In this document: positions 35,350 through 43,607 of the stretch, in pieces
Position numbering within the stretch: position 1 is the stretch's first letter
How the letters are laid out: every line of letters begins with the position of its first letter
Assembly (NCBI GenBank): GCA_902362715.1
Contig: CABIXN010000002.1
Location: 434,001 to 498,000 of the forward strand
Direction: 5' to 3'
DNA from: Lachnospiraceae bacterium
Lineage (GTDB): Bacteria; Bacillota; Clostridia; Lachnospirales; Lachnospiraceae
DNA length: 64,000 bases
Program-made: the position numbers and the translations under genes
Notes under the pieces: generated by a model
What the model saw: the letters and a program-made list of their open reading frames with translations, nothing else
Told to the model about the DNA's origin: nothing
Databases searched by the model: none

Positions 35350-36598
35350 TGATAACTTATTTTCAATAAGATTGGAGGGAAAACAAATAGATACGAATAA
35401 CCCAAATGACATCATTCCGGATGAATTGCGTAAAACCATAGAGAAAAGCGACAAATTGCGTAAGAGCGTTGCTCCTATTTTGGAACAGCAAGAGAAAATG
35501 AATTATTTTGTGAAAGCGGCGATGGGACCCCAAATTAAAATATCAACACCAGCATTAGATGTGGTGAAAGAAATTACAGAGAATAGTGCTGTAAAAGCGG
35601 TTCAAGATAGCCTTAATACTACAAATTCAATAACTTCAAACACAAAAGCTATGCAGCTATGTGCTGGAGCAGGGTCAGCGATTGAAGCATTGCAAAAAAG
35701 CAATACATTGAAAACTATTGGCGAACTTGCCATAAAATCCGCAATGCCCACTTATCAGTTTGAAAGCCCTGCACTTAAAGCATTTGATAATTGGAGCAAG
35801 AATGCAGTAACAAACTTAGTTTCCGGTCTCAACTCGCTTGTTAAAAGTACAGTAATTCAAGAGATTCACTCCATAACCTCCAGCCTTGGAACGTGGTTAC
35901 AAACAGTAGATTTCTCCCCGCTGACAAGCATACTGGAAAACATTCGTACAATCGGATTTGAATTTGATTACAAAGAAATCAACGAGATATTTCTAAAAGC
36001 AATGTTTGATGCTAAATGGTTTCCGTATGCAGGGTGGATTGCTGATTTTAGAATTGTTGATGAAATGCTTGAAATACTTGACACAAGCAGAGCAAGCAAA
36101 AACCGTATAAAGAGAATAGACAGGTTAATATTTTCCTATTATAACAAAGATGAAATTAATAATCTCAAGCGTGGATGGAGACAAATGAACCTGCCCTCCT
36201 ATATGACAAGAATTTTGGTTCAGTCTGTTCAAGCGTATCATCGTAGAGAATACGCACTTACAGTAAGTGCTTTGTCAACTTTGTGGGAGGGAATAATTCA
36301 AGGAAAAGCGAAAGACGAAAGTTATCGAGTCAGCAAAAAGACTCGTGAAAATCTTACAAAGTTAATTGAGGAAAATGAGTTTGACAGAATCTTTTCATCA
36401 TTTTGCGAAGAATTCATTTTCTATGATTGTAAGAAAGCAGAAGAAGTTAAACCCGATGTTCCCGGACGTCACGGGATAGCTCACTGTTGGTACAATACAT
36501 ATCCAAACAGAAAAGTAGCATTAAATGCAATTCTGTTTACAGACTTTTTATTAGGATTAAAACCTTTAGACAAAACGGAGGAAAAAGAAAATGGATAA
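35336..36598 (+). CDS. HEPN-motif protein of unknown family (up to 420 aa)
   Basis: The frame overlaps the end of the DUF4391-ASCH gene and the start of the Mod remnant, so it is part of the operon. The start is uncertain: GTG 35336 has no clear ribosome box; GGAGGG at 35373 points to a possible start near 35388 without a standard codon, and the first ATG lies only at about residue 54. The first about 200 residues are helical and low in features. Near the C-terminus, GRHGIAHCWY (about 376-385) contains R-x4-H, the catalytic motif of HEPN ribonucleases, within a helical context. A toxic RNase effector is possible; this is inference. Confidence 0.6.
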   Translation: MLNFDDNLFSIRLEGKQIDTNNPNDIIPDELRKTIEKSDKLRKSVAPILEQQEKMNYFVKAAMGPQIKISTPALDVVKEITENSAVKAVQDSLNTTNSITSNTKAMQLCAGAGSAIEALQKSNTLKTIGELAIKSAMPTYQFESPALKAFDNWSKNAVTNLVSGLNSLVKSTVIQEIHSITSSLGTWLQTVDFSPLTSILENIRTIGFEFDYKEINEIFLKAMFDAKWFPYAGWIADFRIVDEMLEILDTSRASKNRIKRIDRLIFSYYNKDEINNLKRGWRQMNLPSYMTRILVQSVQAYHRREYALTVSALSTLWEGIIQGKAKDESYRVSKKTRENLTKLIEENEFDRIFSSFCEEFIFYDCKKAEEVKPDVPGRHGIAHCWYNTYPNRKVALNAILFTDFLLGLKPLDKTEEKENG

Positions 36599-36758
36599 AC
36601 TCAAAATGCAGACAGCAAATAAGGCTGATGAGAATTTTAGAAAATTAGCGGCAATGTTCCCTAATGCCGTTACCGAAACGATTGACGAAAACGGCGAGGT
36701 ATTCCGTGCTATTGATAAGGATGTGCTTATGCAGGAGATTTCCTGCAACAGTTCATAA
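36591..36758 (+). pseudogene. 5' remnant of a type III-like Mod methylase gene
   Basis: ATG 36591 lies inside the end of the HEPN-motif gene after ACGGAGG. The first 52 residues (MDKLKMQTANKADENFRKL, then AMFPNAVTETIDENGEVF and AIDKDVLMQEIS) match the conserved start of Mod methylases that go on with VEGPEER and a catalytic DPPY motif. Here the frame stops after CNSS. The break lies at the palindrome GCAGGAGATTTCCTGC (36731-36746), where foreign DNA with an opposite-strand methyltransferase fragment begins. No catalytic part remains. Confidence 0.75.
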
Positions 36759-37234
36759 ACAGCCATAAGAAGTGGTTCAATGTCCGTAATATCCATAATT
36801 GCCATATTAGAAACTGCTTTCGTAAAGGCTCGATTTCTTTTTAATTCTAATATACTTTTTCTATCGGTCGCATCCGCCACACAAAATTCAATTTGTTTTG
36901 CATATTGTGATTGCCGTCTTTTAGCCAATTCTATCATTTTTTTGCTGTAATCAAAAGCGACAACCGAAGCACCTCTTTGTGCAAGATACGAAGAATAATT
37001 TCCATTGCCACACGCAATATCCAAAATGTAATCCGCAGGATTAGGAGATAGAAGTTCCGTTACTTTGGGGCGCACTACCTCTCTGTGAAATTCATTAGAT
37101 TCGTCACCCATTGCATTATCCCAAAATTGTGCGTTCTCCTCCCAGATTTTTTTACTTTCCTCTGTTCCCATGTTCTCTCCCACTCCCAAAATTTGCTTTT
37201 TTGCTTCCATTAAATCTTCCTTACTATATTCCAT
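36741..37234 (-). pseudogene. SAM methyltransferase truncated at its C-terminus
   Basis: GGAGGGTAACA precedes the ATG on the reverse strand. The class I methyltransferase signature is intact: ILDIACGNGNYSSYLAQRGA (motif I) and then VVAFDYSKKMIELAKRR, FCVADATD and NMAIMDITDIEPLL. After VYELLQE the homology ends and the frame runs on into the Mod remnant (to 36566), so about 80 C-terminal residues are missing. It is the left edge of the tet(W) cassette. Confidence 0.75.
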
Positions 37235-37385
37235 TGTTACCCTCCATAACTTCTGATTGTTGTCGTCTTGACTATTATGTATCTTTTCTTTCCAAAATGG
37301 TATAGGCTTTTATTTTTGTAATGCTGCAAAACTTTTCTTCTGTAAGGTATTCAAAGGATATTTCCCTTTGCCGCCGCTTGCATTA

Positions 37386-37425
37386 AGCCGCCGCTATTGG
37401 AAAGCCAAAAGCAGCGGCTTTTTTT
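37386..37425 (+). terminator. Forward-strand terminator hairpin in the cassette
   Basis: AGCCGCCGCT / AGCAGCGGCT with one mismatch and seven T residues after it. No complete forward-strand gene precedes it, so it is either a relic or a block against transcription entering the reverse-strand resistance genes. Confidence 0.65.
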
Positions 37426-37465
37426 ACTCGGTATTACCGAAAAGTATAGAAAGCAGGATATGTCA

Positions 37466-37921
37466 TCATTTGTCATTTCTTCTCAATGTAATAACTGCAT
37501 GGCATATCAAGCCAAATACAAGAGAAAAACAGCCACCGCCAAATAGTGATGCTCCCCACCCTGCACCTGACATTGTCATAAAACCGCCAACAAAGAAAAT
37601 ACCAATGCCAAGAAATATACCAACACCATAAAAAAGTCCAATTGCCATATCGTACTTATTAAATTGTCGTTTCTCCTTTTTTTCATATGTTTCCATCTTT
37701 GTTATTACCTCCTTCGCAAAATCGTCCATGTTGACTCCAAAAAGAAAGCAAATTTTTTTCAACATATTTAAATCGGGTTCATTAACATCTCTCTCCCAAT
37801 TCGATAGTGCCTGCCGGGTAACATTCAATTCCCCGGCTAGTTCTTCCTGTGTCATTCCCAATTGTGTTCGCAGATGACGTATTTGCTTTCCTGTTGTAAT
37901 ATTCGTCTGTTCCTGGTTCAA
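37466..37921 (-). CDS. XRE regulator with membrane tail (151 aa)
   Basis: Residues about 10-65 form an XRE helix-turn-helix (GKQIRHLRTQLGMTQEELAG, LNVTRQALSNWERDVNEPD). Two hydrophobic segments follow (AIGLFYGVGIFLGIGIFFVGGFMT and LFGGGCFSLVFGLICHAVI), so it is a membrane-tethered regulator of a kind seen near Firmicutes transport or resistance genes. It lies downstream of tet(W) on the same strand. Confidence 0.8.
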   Translation of the reverse strand: MNQEQTNITTGKQIRHLRTQLGMTQEELAGELNVTRQALSNWERDVNEPDLNMLKKICFLFGVNMDDFAKEVITKMETYEKKEKRQFNKYDMAIGLFYGVGIFLGIGIFFVGGFMTMSGAGWGASLFGGGCFSLVFGLICHAVITLRRNDK

Positions 37922-38002
37922 AATAGTTTCTCCTCTCTGATACTGATTTTATCAATGATATTTCGCAATAGCCAGCAATGAACGCTTGCATTGCGCAAGA
38001 CG

Positions 38003-39922
38003 TTACATTATCTTCTGAAACATATAGCGCACCTTGTCCAGGCGGCTGTTTGGACGGCGGGGCTGGATGACTGGCTTGCCGACAGCGGCCTGATACCCTT
38101 TCAGTTCTGTAAGGCATACGCTCTGCCCGTTGGTGTAAAAGGCCAGATCAGTACGGTATGCCTGTATACAGCGGGCGGGAATCTCGCCAGTAAAGACAAC
38201 TTCATCCTTTTTTACCTGGACCGTTTCGATGGTGGCACAGTATTTCGGTGCATCATGATAAGCCCTGGAAAGATATTCCCGGGGCGCATAGAGGGTGAAG
38301 GAGAGATAAGGTTCCAGCAGTTGCGTCCCTGATTCCTTCAATGCCTGTTCCAATACAATCGGGGCCAATGAGCGGAAGTCCGCCGGCGTGCTGACCGGAC
38401 TGTAATAAAGCCCGTATTCAAAGCAAATCTTACAGTCCGTTACGTTCCAGCCGAACAAGCCCTGCTCCAGCCCGTAACGGATACCATCCCTGACAGCGTT
38501 TTGAAAACTCTGGTTCAAGTATCCCAGCGAAACCCGGCTCTCGTATTGTACACCGGAGCCAAGCGGGAGTGGTGTAACAGACAGTCCGATGGATGCCCAA
38601 AACGGGTTGGGCGGCACCTCGATATGGATGGTGTGGCTGGCTGCTTTGAGCGGCCGCTCCATATAAATGACGGTGGGTTCCTTTACCACTGTTTCAAGCT
38701 TGTATTTTTCCGACAGCAAAGCGGAAACAACCTCCAACTGCACCCGGCCCAAAAAAGAAAGAATGATCTCATGGGTGATGGAATCCACCTCGCAGCGCAA
38801 AAGCGGGTCAGTATCCGCAAGTTGCGTAAGAGCGTCCAGCAGCCGTTCTCTTTGCGCTGCCGTTTTCGGCGCAATCGACGTCCGCAGCATGGGGAGGGGG
38901 TCCTCACGCCACCTTTTACGAGGGAGCCGGGTTGGGTCCCCTAATACATCGAATAACCTCACGCTGTCGCTGGGAAGGATAACAATTTCACCCGGATAAG
39001 CGGTGTCTGTCCGAACAATTTCCCCTTTGGATGGAATACGCATCTCTGTGATTTTCAGCTTTTCTCTCCCGGCCAGGGCCACCGTATCCCGCAGGCGCAG
39101 CGTTCCGCTGTATAGCCGTAGATAGACACGCCGCTGGCCGCAATCTGTATACTCCACCTTGAAAACGCTGCCGCATAGGGCGGCGCTCCCCTGTTCCCCA
39201 ATCGGTTGGAACAGCCCTGTCACCGCATCCATCAACGGTTGAATGCCAAGGCCCTTTTTGGCGCTGCCATAATAGACCGGGAACAGGGAGGCGTCTTGAA
39301 CCCGCCGCTGTTCCTCCCGCACAAGTTTTTCCCGGCTGATTGGTTCTCCTGCGATATACTTTTCCAATAATTTATCGTTATTTTCGATGACCGCATCCCA
39401 TGCTTCTATGTCGGTATTTTCCTCCAGGACTATTTCCGGGGACAGCGACACCGTCTGCTTGATGATAATATCGGCGGAGAGCTTATCCCGAACAGACTGA
39501 ACCACGCTCTGCAAATCAACGCCAGCCTGGTCGATCTTGTTGATAAAGATAACGGTGGGAATGTTCATTTTCCGCAGGGCATGGAACAGAATACGGGTCT
39601 GGGCCTGCACGCCATCTTTAGCGGAGATCACCAAGATGGCCCCATCTAAAACAGCCAAAGAGCGGTACACCTCCGCCAAAAAATCCATGTGGCCGGGCGT
39701 ATCCACAATGTTGACTTTACATCTGTGCCACTGGAAGGAAGTGACTGCCGCTTGAATGGTAATTCCCCGCTGCTGTTCCAAAATCATAGTGTCTGTTCTT
39801 GTAGTCCCTTTATCCACGTTTCCCTGTTCCGCAATCGCTCCACTGGTGTATAGCAGACTTTCCGTCAATGTTGTTTTTCCTGCGTCTACGTGGGCAAGAA
39901 TGCCAATATTGATTATTTTCAT
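38003..39922 (-). CDS. tet(W): Ribosomal protection protein Tet(W)-type, tetracycline resistance (639 aa)
   Basis: An EF-G-like GTPase that releases tetracycline from the ribosome. GTPase motifs: AHVDAGKT (10-17), DTPGH (about 74-78) and NKID (about 128-131); the length of 639 residues is exactly that of the family. From about residue 55 on, the sequence is nearly identical to Tet(W) as I remember it, while residues about 25-50 ([23 protein letters not shown]) look more like Tet(32)/Tet(O). It is therefore either a Tet(W) variant or a mosaic. AAAAGGAGG precedes the ATG. Expression is probably controlled by the attenuating leader upstream. Confidence 0.95.
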   Translation of the reverse strand: MKIINIGILAHVDAGKTTLTESLLYTSGAIAEQGNVDKGTTRTDTMILEQQRGITIQAAVTSFQWHRCKVNIVDTPGHMDFLAEVYRSLAVLDGAILVISAKDGVQAQTRILFHALRKMNIPTVIFINKIDQAGVDLQSVVQSVRDKLSADIIIKQTVSLSPEIVLEENTDIEAWDAVIENNDKLLEKYIAGEPISREKLVREEQRRVQDASLFPVYYGSAKKGLGIQPLMDAVTGLFQPIGEQGSAALCGSVFKVEYTDCGQRRVYLRLYSGTLRLRDTVALAGREKLKITEMRIPSKGEIVRTDTAYPGEIVILPSDSVRLFDVLGDPTRLPRKRWREDPLPMLRTSIAPKTAAQRERLLDALTQLADTDPLLRCEVDSITHEIILSFLGRVQLEVVSALLSEKYKLETVVKEPTVIYMERPLKAASHTIHIEVPPNPFWASIGLSVTPLPLGSGVQYESRVSLGYLNQSFQNAVRDGIRYGLEQGLFGWNVTDCKICFEYGLYYSPVSTPADFRSLAPIVLEQALKESGTQLLEPYLSFTLYAPREYLSRAYHDAPKYCATIETVQVKKDEVVFTGEIPARCIQAYRTDLAFYTNGQSVCLTELKGYQAAVGKPVIQPRRPNSRLDKVRYMFQKIM

Positions 39923-39960
39923 GTGATTGTCCTCCTTTTACAGCCCGAAAGGGCACAAAA

Positions 39961-39995
39961 ATCCCCAGCAGTAAAATACTTTTACCACTGGGGAT
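39961..39995 (-). terminator. Attenuator hairpin directly before tet(W)
   Basis: On the reverse strand, ATCCCCAGTGGTAAAA / TTTTACTGCTGGGGAT forms a 16-bp stem with two G-U pairs, followed by TTTTT. It overlaps the end of the leader peptide frame, so ribosome position on the leader can decide whether it forms. Confidence 0.85.
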
Positions 39996-40026
39996 TATAA
40001 TTTGCGGACATACACATATACAGCAT
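39982..40026 (-). CDS. tet(W) leader peptide (14 aa)
   Basis: A reverse-strand frame reading MLYMCMSANYNPQW, whose stop lies in the ascending arm of the attenuator hairpin. Short leader peptides in this place are known for tet(M) and relatives. Slow translation under tetracycline would be expected to let transcription pass into the resistance gene. Confidence 0.75.
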   Translation of the reverse strand: MLYMCMSANYNPQW

Positions 40027-40099
40027 ACACCTATTTGTGACTGCTGTTTTTTTGGATATGTCAAAATTGATAAGGCAAAAGTATTCTTAAATTGGGTAC

Positions 40100-40142
40100 A
40101 AAAAATCAAGCCCCCACAAAAGGAACTATCATAATCCTTTGT
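40100..40142 (-). terminator. Upstream terminator in the tet(W) leader
   Basis: On the reverse strand ACAAAGGA / TCCTTTTGT, then GGGGGCTTGATTTTTT. It is enclosed by an 11-bp perfect inverted repeat, GTATTCTTAAA / TTTAAGAATAC (40167-40177 and 40081-40091), which could compete with it. The layout resembles the long regulated leader of tet(M) in Tn916. Confidence 0.7.
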
Positions 40143-40216
40143 TCCCACTATTTGATTATAGTTTTATTTAAGAATACCTTGCCGCATATTTTTTACTCCT
40201 TTTCTGGAATGAAGCT

Positions 40217-40245
40217 ATTATATCACATCAGTTTTAGGAAAGCAA
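40217..40245 (-). promoter_or_regulatory. tet(W) promoter
   Basis: On the reverse strand TTGCTT (40245-40240), a 17-base spacer and TATAAT (40222-40217). It lies about 190 bases upstream of the leader peptide start, giving a long regulated leader. Confidence 0.75.
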
Positions 40246-40284
40246 GTACCTAAAAGAAATTTTTCTTCCCCTTATATGTAACAA

Positions 40285-40382
40285 TCATACCGGCTTCCTG
40301 GCGTTCAGAATGGTTTCTGCTGTCTGCTGTGGTGTTTGGTTGGAATTGTCCAGCCAAAAGCCGATCCGTGGTGTTGTCTGCA
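40285..40382 (-). pseudogene. C-terminal fragment of a kinase-like protein
   Basis: About 32 residues, MQTTPRIGFWLDNSNQTPQQ then TAETILNARKPV and a stop, recall the C-terminus (FWLDNS.QTPEETV..IL) of small P-loop kinases such as phosphotransferase-like proteins. The upstream part is absent. It marks the right edge of the tet(W) cassette. Between it and the HxlR remnant (40383-40580) I see no gene, only an inverted repeat CCAAAAG / CTTTTGG near 40467-40505. Confidence 0.4.
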
Positions 40383-40580
40383 TTTTACTAAATACAAATT
40401 CAATGTATACAGAAAGAAATATATAAGGAGTGGGAGGGATTCCGCCGTAGTCGGCATTGTAGGAAAATCCAAAAGTTTAGATTTTCTCAAAATGCTTATC
40501 TTTTGGTCTTTGGTTCGGAATAGTGTAGTGCTGGCGGTCTATCTATTGTTTTCGGTTGCTTGCTTCTTTACCGTACATGA

Positions 40581-40823
40581 GCATTACTGCCGGGTACAAA
40601 GCGTTTCGGTGAATTAAAAAAATCAATCGGCAGCGTTTCTCAAAAGGTTTTGACTGCTCAGCTTCGTGATATGGAAGAAAACGGACTCGTTAATCGAAAA
40701 GTGTATGCTGAAGTTCCGCCGAGAGTAGAATACTCTCTGACAGAATTGGGACAAAGCTTGAAACCTATTCTCGACGCTATGTGGAGTTGGGGCGAAGATT
40801 ATAAAGAAAAATGTAATAAATAA
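40581..40823 (+). pseudogene. C-terminal remnant of an HxlR-family regulator
   Basis: The frame after a TGA at 40578-40580 reads LPGTKRFGELKKSIGSVSQK, then VLTAQLRDMEENGLV, RKVYAEVPPRVEYSLTELG and LKPILDAMWSWG, which is the last three quarters of an HxlR winged helix protein. The N-terminal part, including the usual cysteine and KW.LLIL segment, is missing and no start codon is available. It probably was cut by insertion of the tet(W) cassette. Confidence 0.75.
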
Positions 40824-40827
40824 CGAA

Positions 40828-40866
40828 AAGACCGTCAAATCTCAACATTCGAGACTTGACGGTCTT
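40828..40866. terminator. Bidirectional terminator between HxlR remnant and ImmA gene
   Basis: AAGACCGTCAAATCTC / GAGACTTGACGGTCTT with one mismatch. It lies between two converging genes and reaches the stop codon of the reverse-strand gene. Confidence 0.7.
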
Positions 40867-41398
40867 ACATTTTGTGATTGTATTTAAGAAAATCGTTTTG
40901 GTGTTCCTGTTTGCGAAGTTGATAGCCCTGTGCAATCAGCGTATCCACTTTCAGAGCAATCAGGTTTATGTCAGAACACATTGCCCGTGCAATCTGCTGA
41001 ATGTCATAGCCGTTTTCAATGTATTCCAAAATGGTGTCGTCCGGGAGCGAAGCCTGAGAAGCGAAGATATTTGCTTCATACTCCATACGGTTCTCTCTCA
41101 TATCAAAGATGTTGAACTCTTTGAACCCGCCGACAGCAACCGCTTCTTGCCTGTGGAGAACATCGTGTCCGATTTCGTGCCATAGCACTATCTGCTCCAC
41201 GACCGGGTGCATACCGTTTTTAAGAAAAACAAAGCGGTTCTTCAGAATAACTTTATATGCTCCACGCTGCTTGTCAAAATTTCGGTAGATTATATTGATA
41301 CCAAGCTCTTTTGCGACCTTGTACGGGTCACGAGTACCGCAACGGTCAATGAGCTTGTTTACGATTTTCACAATCTCAGCCGTAGTGTAATACCCCAA
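40865..41398 (-). CDS. ImmA/IrrE-type metallopeptidase (177 aa)
   Basis: The zinc motif LWHEIGHDVLH (about residues 72-82) and the later glutamate in EYEANIFASQASLP are those of ImmA/IrrE peptidases, which cut XRE-type repressors (as in ICEBs1) when DNA is damaged or mates are present. It lies on the same strand as, and about 100 bases after, the XRE repressor gene, so it is the natural candidate to inactivate that repressor. Confidence 0.88.
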   Translation of the reverse strand: MGYYTTAEIVKIVNKLIDRCGTRDPYKVAKELGINIIYRNFDKQRGAYKVILKNRFVFLKNGMHPVVEQIVLWHEIGHDVLHRQEAVAVGGFKEFNIFDMRENRMEYEANIFASQASLPDDTILEYIENGYDIQQIARAMCSDINLIALKVDTLIAQGYQLRKQEHQNDFLKYNHKM

Positions 41399-41498
41399 TC
41401 CGGCTCACCTCCCATATTATAGTATATCGGATAATAACCCTATAATAAATTATAAACTATTATGTGTCCCATATATTGGACTTAGTTCACTTTGAGGA

Positions 41499-41909
41499 TT
41501 ACTCGTCTTTGCGGTATTTCTTCGGGGTGTATTTTTTATTGTTCTTCTTTGCAATAAGATATGCTTCCTGAATAGCGTCAACCATTTCACGCATATCCTC
41601 GTCAGCCATTTCGCCGCCGGCAAACAGACCGGTAACTTCTGCAAGCAACTCCTGAGCCTGTCTTGCCCCTCTGCGTCCGTATTTATCCTCTACATCAGCG
41701 ATGAAAGCGTCATCCTCAGACAGCAGATAATTCACATTTACATTTAAGGATTCTGCCAGTTTCTTATATCTTTCCATTCCTCTCGGACGGGATTTATCAT
41801 TTTCATAAGAACCAATTATGCGTCGGGTTACGCCGATTTTAGCTGCCAACTCATCTTGACTCATACCAAGTTTTGTTCTTTCAGCCTTGACTTTTTCACC
41901 GAATGTCAT
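41499..41909 (-). CDS. XRE-family repressor, ImmR-like (136 aa)
   Basis: ATG 41909 follows TTAAGGAG on the reverse strand; longer frames upstream have no ribosome box. The N-terminal helix-turn-helix (GEKVKAERTKLGMSQDELAA, IGVTRRIIGSYENDKSRPRG) is followed by an acidic middle and a Lys-rich C-terminus. The gene is divergent from the UmuC/DinB gene and adjacent to an ImmA-like peptidase gene, the arrangement of ImmR-ImmA switches. Confidence 0.85.
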   Translation of the reverse strand: MTFGEKVKAERTKLGMSQDELAAKIGVTRRIIGSYENDKSRPRGMERYKKLAESLNVNVNYLLSEDDAFIADVEDKYGRRGARQAQELLAEVTGLFAGGEMADEDMREMVDAIQEAYLIAKKNNKKYTPKKYRKDE

Positions 41910-41938
41910 TGTGATTTCACTCCTTAAAAGAATATTTA

Positions 41939-42033
41939 CAGTTGAACTACCCATTTGCTCTTGACAAGTACAGTTGAAGTGTATATAATATGAATTGGGA
42001 AGTTTAACTACACATAGTGTACACCAAACTACC
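41939..42033 (+). promoter_or_regulatory. Divergent control region: perfect promoter and repressor boxes
   Basis: The promoter for the polymerase gene is consensus: TTGACA (41961-41966), 17 bases, TATAAT (41984-41989). It is flanked by two copies of a palindromic box, AGTTGAACT (41940-41948) and AGTTTAACT (42001-42009), with partial copies CAGTTGAAG (41971) and CAAACTACCC (42024), plus the palindrome GTGTACAC (42017-42024). The boxes are probable operators of the XRE repressor. No LexA-type CGAAC-N4-GTTCG box is seen. Confidence 0.7.
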
Positions 42034-42057
42034 CAAAATGTCAAGGGGGTTCAAAAA

Positions 42058-43293
42058 ATGTTACGAAGCATACTTCATTGTGATATGAACAACTTCTATG
42101 CCAGCGTCGAATGTATGCTCGACCCCGCATTGAAGAAATATCCGATTGCTGTCTGCGGCTCTGTGGAGGAACGACACGGTATCGTGCTTGCAAAGAACTA
42201 CAAAGCAAAGGCTTTTGATGTGAAAACCGGGGACGCAGTATGGCAGGCTAAACAGAAGTGCAAGGACTTGGTTGTAGTACCGCCCCATTATGAGGAGTAT
42301 ATCAAATACTCAAAGCTTGCGAGAAGCGTTTATGAGCGATATACCGACCAAGTTGAACCGTATGGTATGGACGAGTGTTGGCTGGATATTAGCGGGACAG
42401 AAAGCCTTTTCGGTTCGCCGGAAAAGGTGGCAAATGAAATTCGTGAAACGATGAAGTTTGAACTCGGCTTGACGATTTCTGTGGGTGTTTCCTTTAATAA
42501 GATATTTGCGAAGCTCGGCTCGGATATGAAGAAACCGGACGCAGTAACCGTTATACCAAAGGATACATTCAAAGAAAAGATTTGGGGACTTCCTGCCGCT
42601 GACCTGCTCGGTGTAGGACGGGCAACCCAGCGAGTGCTTGACAGCTATTGTATTCGTACCATCGGGGATTTAGCGAATACCGACCCTGAGTTCTTACGCA
42701 GAAGATTAGGAAAGAACGGAGTAGTTTTATGGAACTATGCCAACGGCAACGACCTTTCCCTTGTTGCCAAGAAAGACTTCGTTTCTCCTATAAAAAGTGT
42801 AGGACACGGTATAACAACAGTAGCAGATTTAGAGAAACCGGAGCAGGTGTGGCCCGTGTTTCTCGAATTAACCCAAGACATCGGACACAAGCTCCGTGTT
42901 CACGGACTGAGTGCAGAAGGTGTCGCAATACATATTAGAGACAACACGCTCAATACAAGGCAATGGCAGACGAAGATTGCACTTCCTACACAGTCTCCGA
43001 TGATTATTGCAAAGACCGCTTTTCAGTTATTTGAAAAAAGATATGGGTGGAACAACCCTATCCGTTCTGTGACAGTACAAGCCATAAATCTTATTCCACA
43101 AGACACGCCCCGTCAAATAGATATGTTTATGGACGCCGCAAAGCAGGACAAATTGGAGCGAATGGAAAAGTGTGTTGAAGAAATCAGACGGCGTTTCGGA
43201 AAGGACAGCATAAGGAATGGGGTTCTGTGTCAGAACCTGCGGCTACCACCGGAAAAAGCCGAAATCACTATGCCGACAGGTATGGTCGGTTAA
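42058..43293 (+). CDS. Y-family DNA polymerase (UmuC/DinB-like, 411 aa)
   Basis: AAGGGGGT precedes ATG 42058. It has the Y-family signatures: LHCDMNNFYASVECMLDP at the start, the palm motif YGMDECWLDISGTE (about residue 103-116), SVGVSFNKIFAKLGSDMKKP and the little-finger domain at the C-terminus. It would copy damaged DNA, useful after single-strand transfer. Control by the XRE/ImmA pair instead of LexA is suggested by the boxes in its promoter. Confidence 0.92.
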   Translation: MLRSILHCDMNNFYASVECMLDPALKKYPIAVCGSVEERHGIVLAKNYKAKAFDVKTGDAVWQAKQKCKDLVVVPPHYEEYIKYSKLARSVYERYTDQVEPYGMDECWLDISGTESLFGSPEKVANEIRETMKFELGLTISVGVSFNKIFAKLGSDMKKPDAVTVIPKDTFKEKIWGLPAADLLGVGRATQRVLDSYCIRTIGDLANTDPEFLRRRLGKNGVVLWNYANGNDLSLVAKKDFVSPIKSVGHGITTVADLEKPEQVWPVFLELTQDIGHKLRVHGLSAEGVAIHIRDNTLNTRQWQTKIALPTQSPMIIAKTAFQLFEKRYGWNNPIRSVTVQAINLIPQDTPRQIDMFMDAAKQDKLERMEKCVEEIRRRFGKDSIRNGVLCQNLRLPPEKAEITMPTGMVG

Positions 43294-43305
43294 GGAGGGC
43301 TTATT

Positions 43306-43605
43306 GTGATTGACGAAAAAGAGGTTACGGCTTATGTTACGATGCCCGACTGCTTTTTGCAGGGGTGCAGCGAAGATATTGTTATCTTCCGTGCGGACGG
43401 CGGAAACCATTTTACCGACTACGGTATATATGAGGGAATGTTCCTTTTCTTTGACCGGAAAAAACGCTTTAAGAAAGGAAGGCTTTCCTGTTACATCAAT
43501 ACTGCCGGAGATGACCGACCCAAGTACAGGGTGTCGGATAAGAACATCGACGGATACAAGCACTTGGGAAGATTAGTTTTGACTTTGAGAAATTACGAGG
43601 TATAG
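43306..43605 (+). CDS. Small protein downstream of the Y-polymerase, possible UmuD-like fold (99 aa)
   Basis: A GTG start after TAAGGAGGG. The part DYGIYEGMFLFFDRKKRFKK, then GRLSCYIN, loosely resembles the beta core of S24/LexA-UmuD domains (I..GD..l.d....kkG). The catalytic serine and lysine are not evident, so it would be non-autocleaving if homologous. Position directly after a UmuC-like gene supports the idea; the similarity itself is weak. Confidence 0.5.
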   Translation: MIDEKEVTAYVTMPDCFLQGCSEDIVIFRADGGNHFTDYGIYEGMFLFFDRKKRFKKGRLSCYINTAGDDRPKYRVSDKNIDGYKHLGRLVLTLRNYEV

Positions 43606-43607
43606 AA

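Noticed and set aside
36566..36740. Extension of the reverse-strand SAM methyltransferase to its next stop at 36566
   Set aside because: After VYELLQE the reverse frame only reads the complement of the Mod remnant; no methyltransferase similarity continues.
40336..40617. A 93-codon forward frame between tet(W) and the HxlR remnant
   Set aside because: No ribosome box, no recognisable sequence; it overlaps the kinase-like fragment and runs through the HxlR remnant in a different frame.
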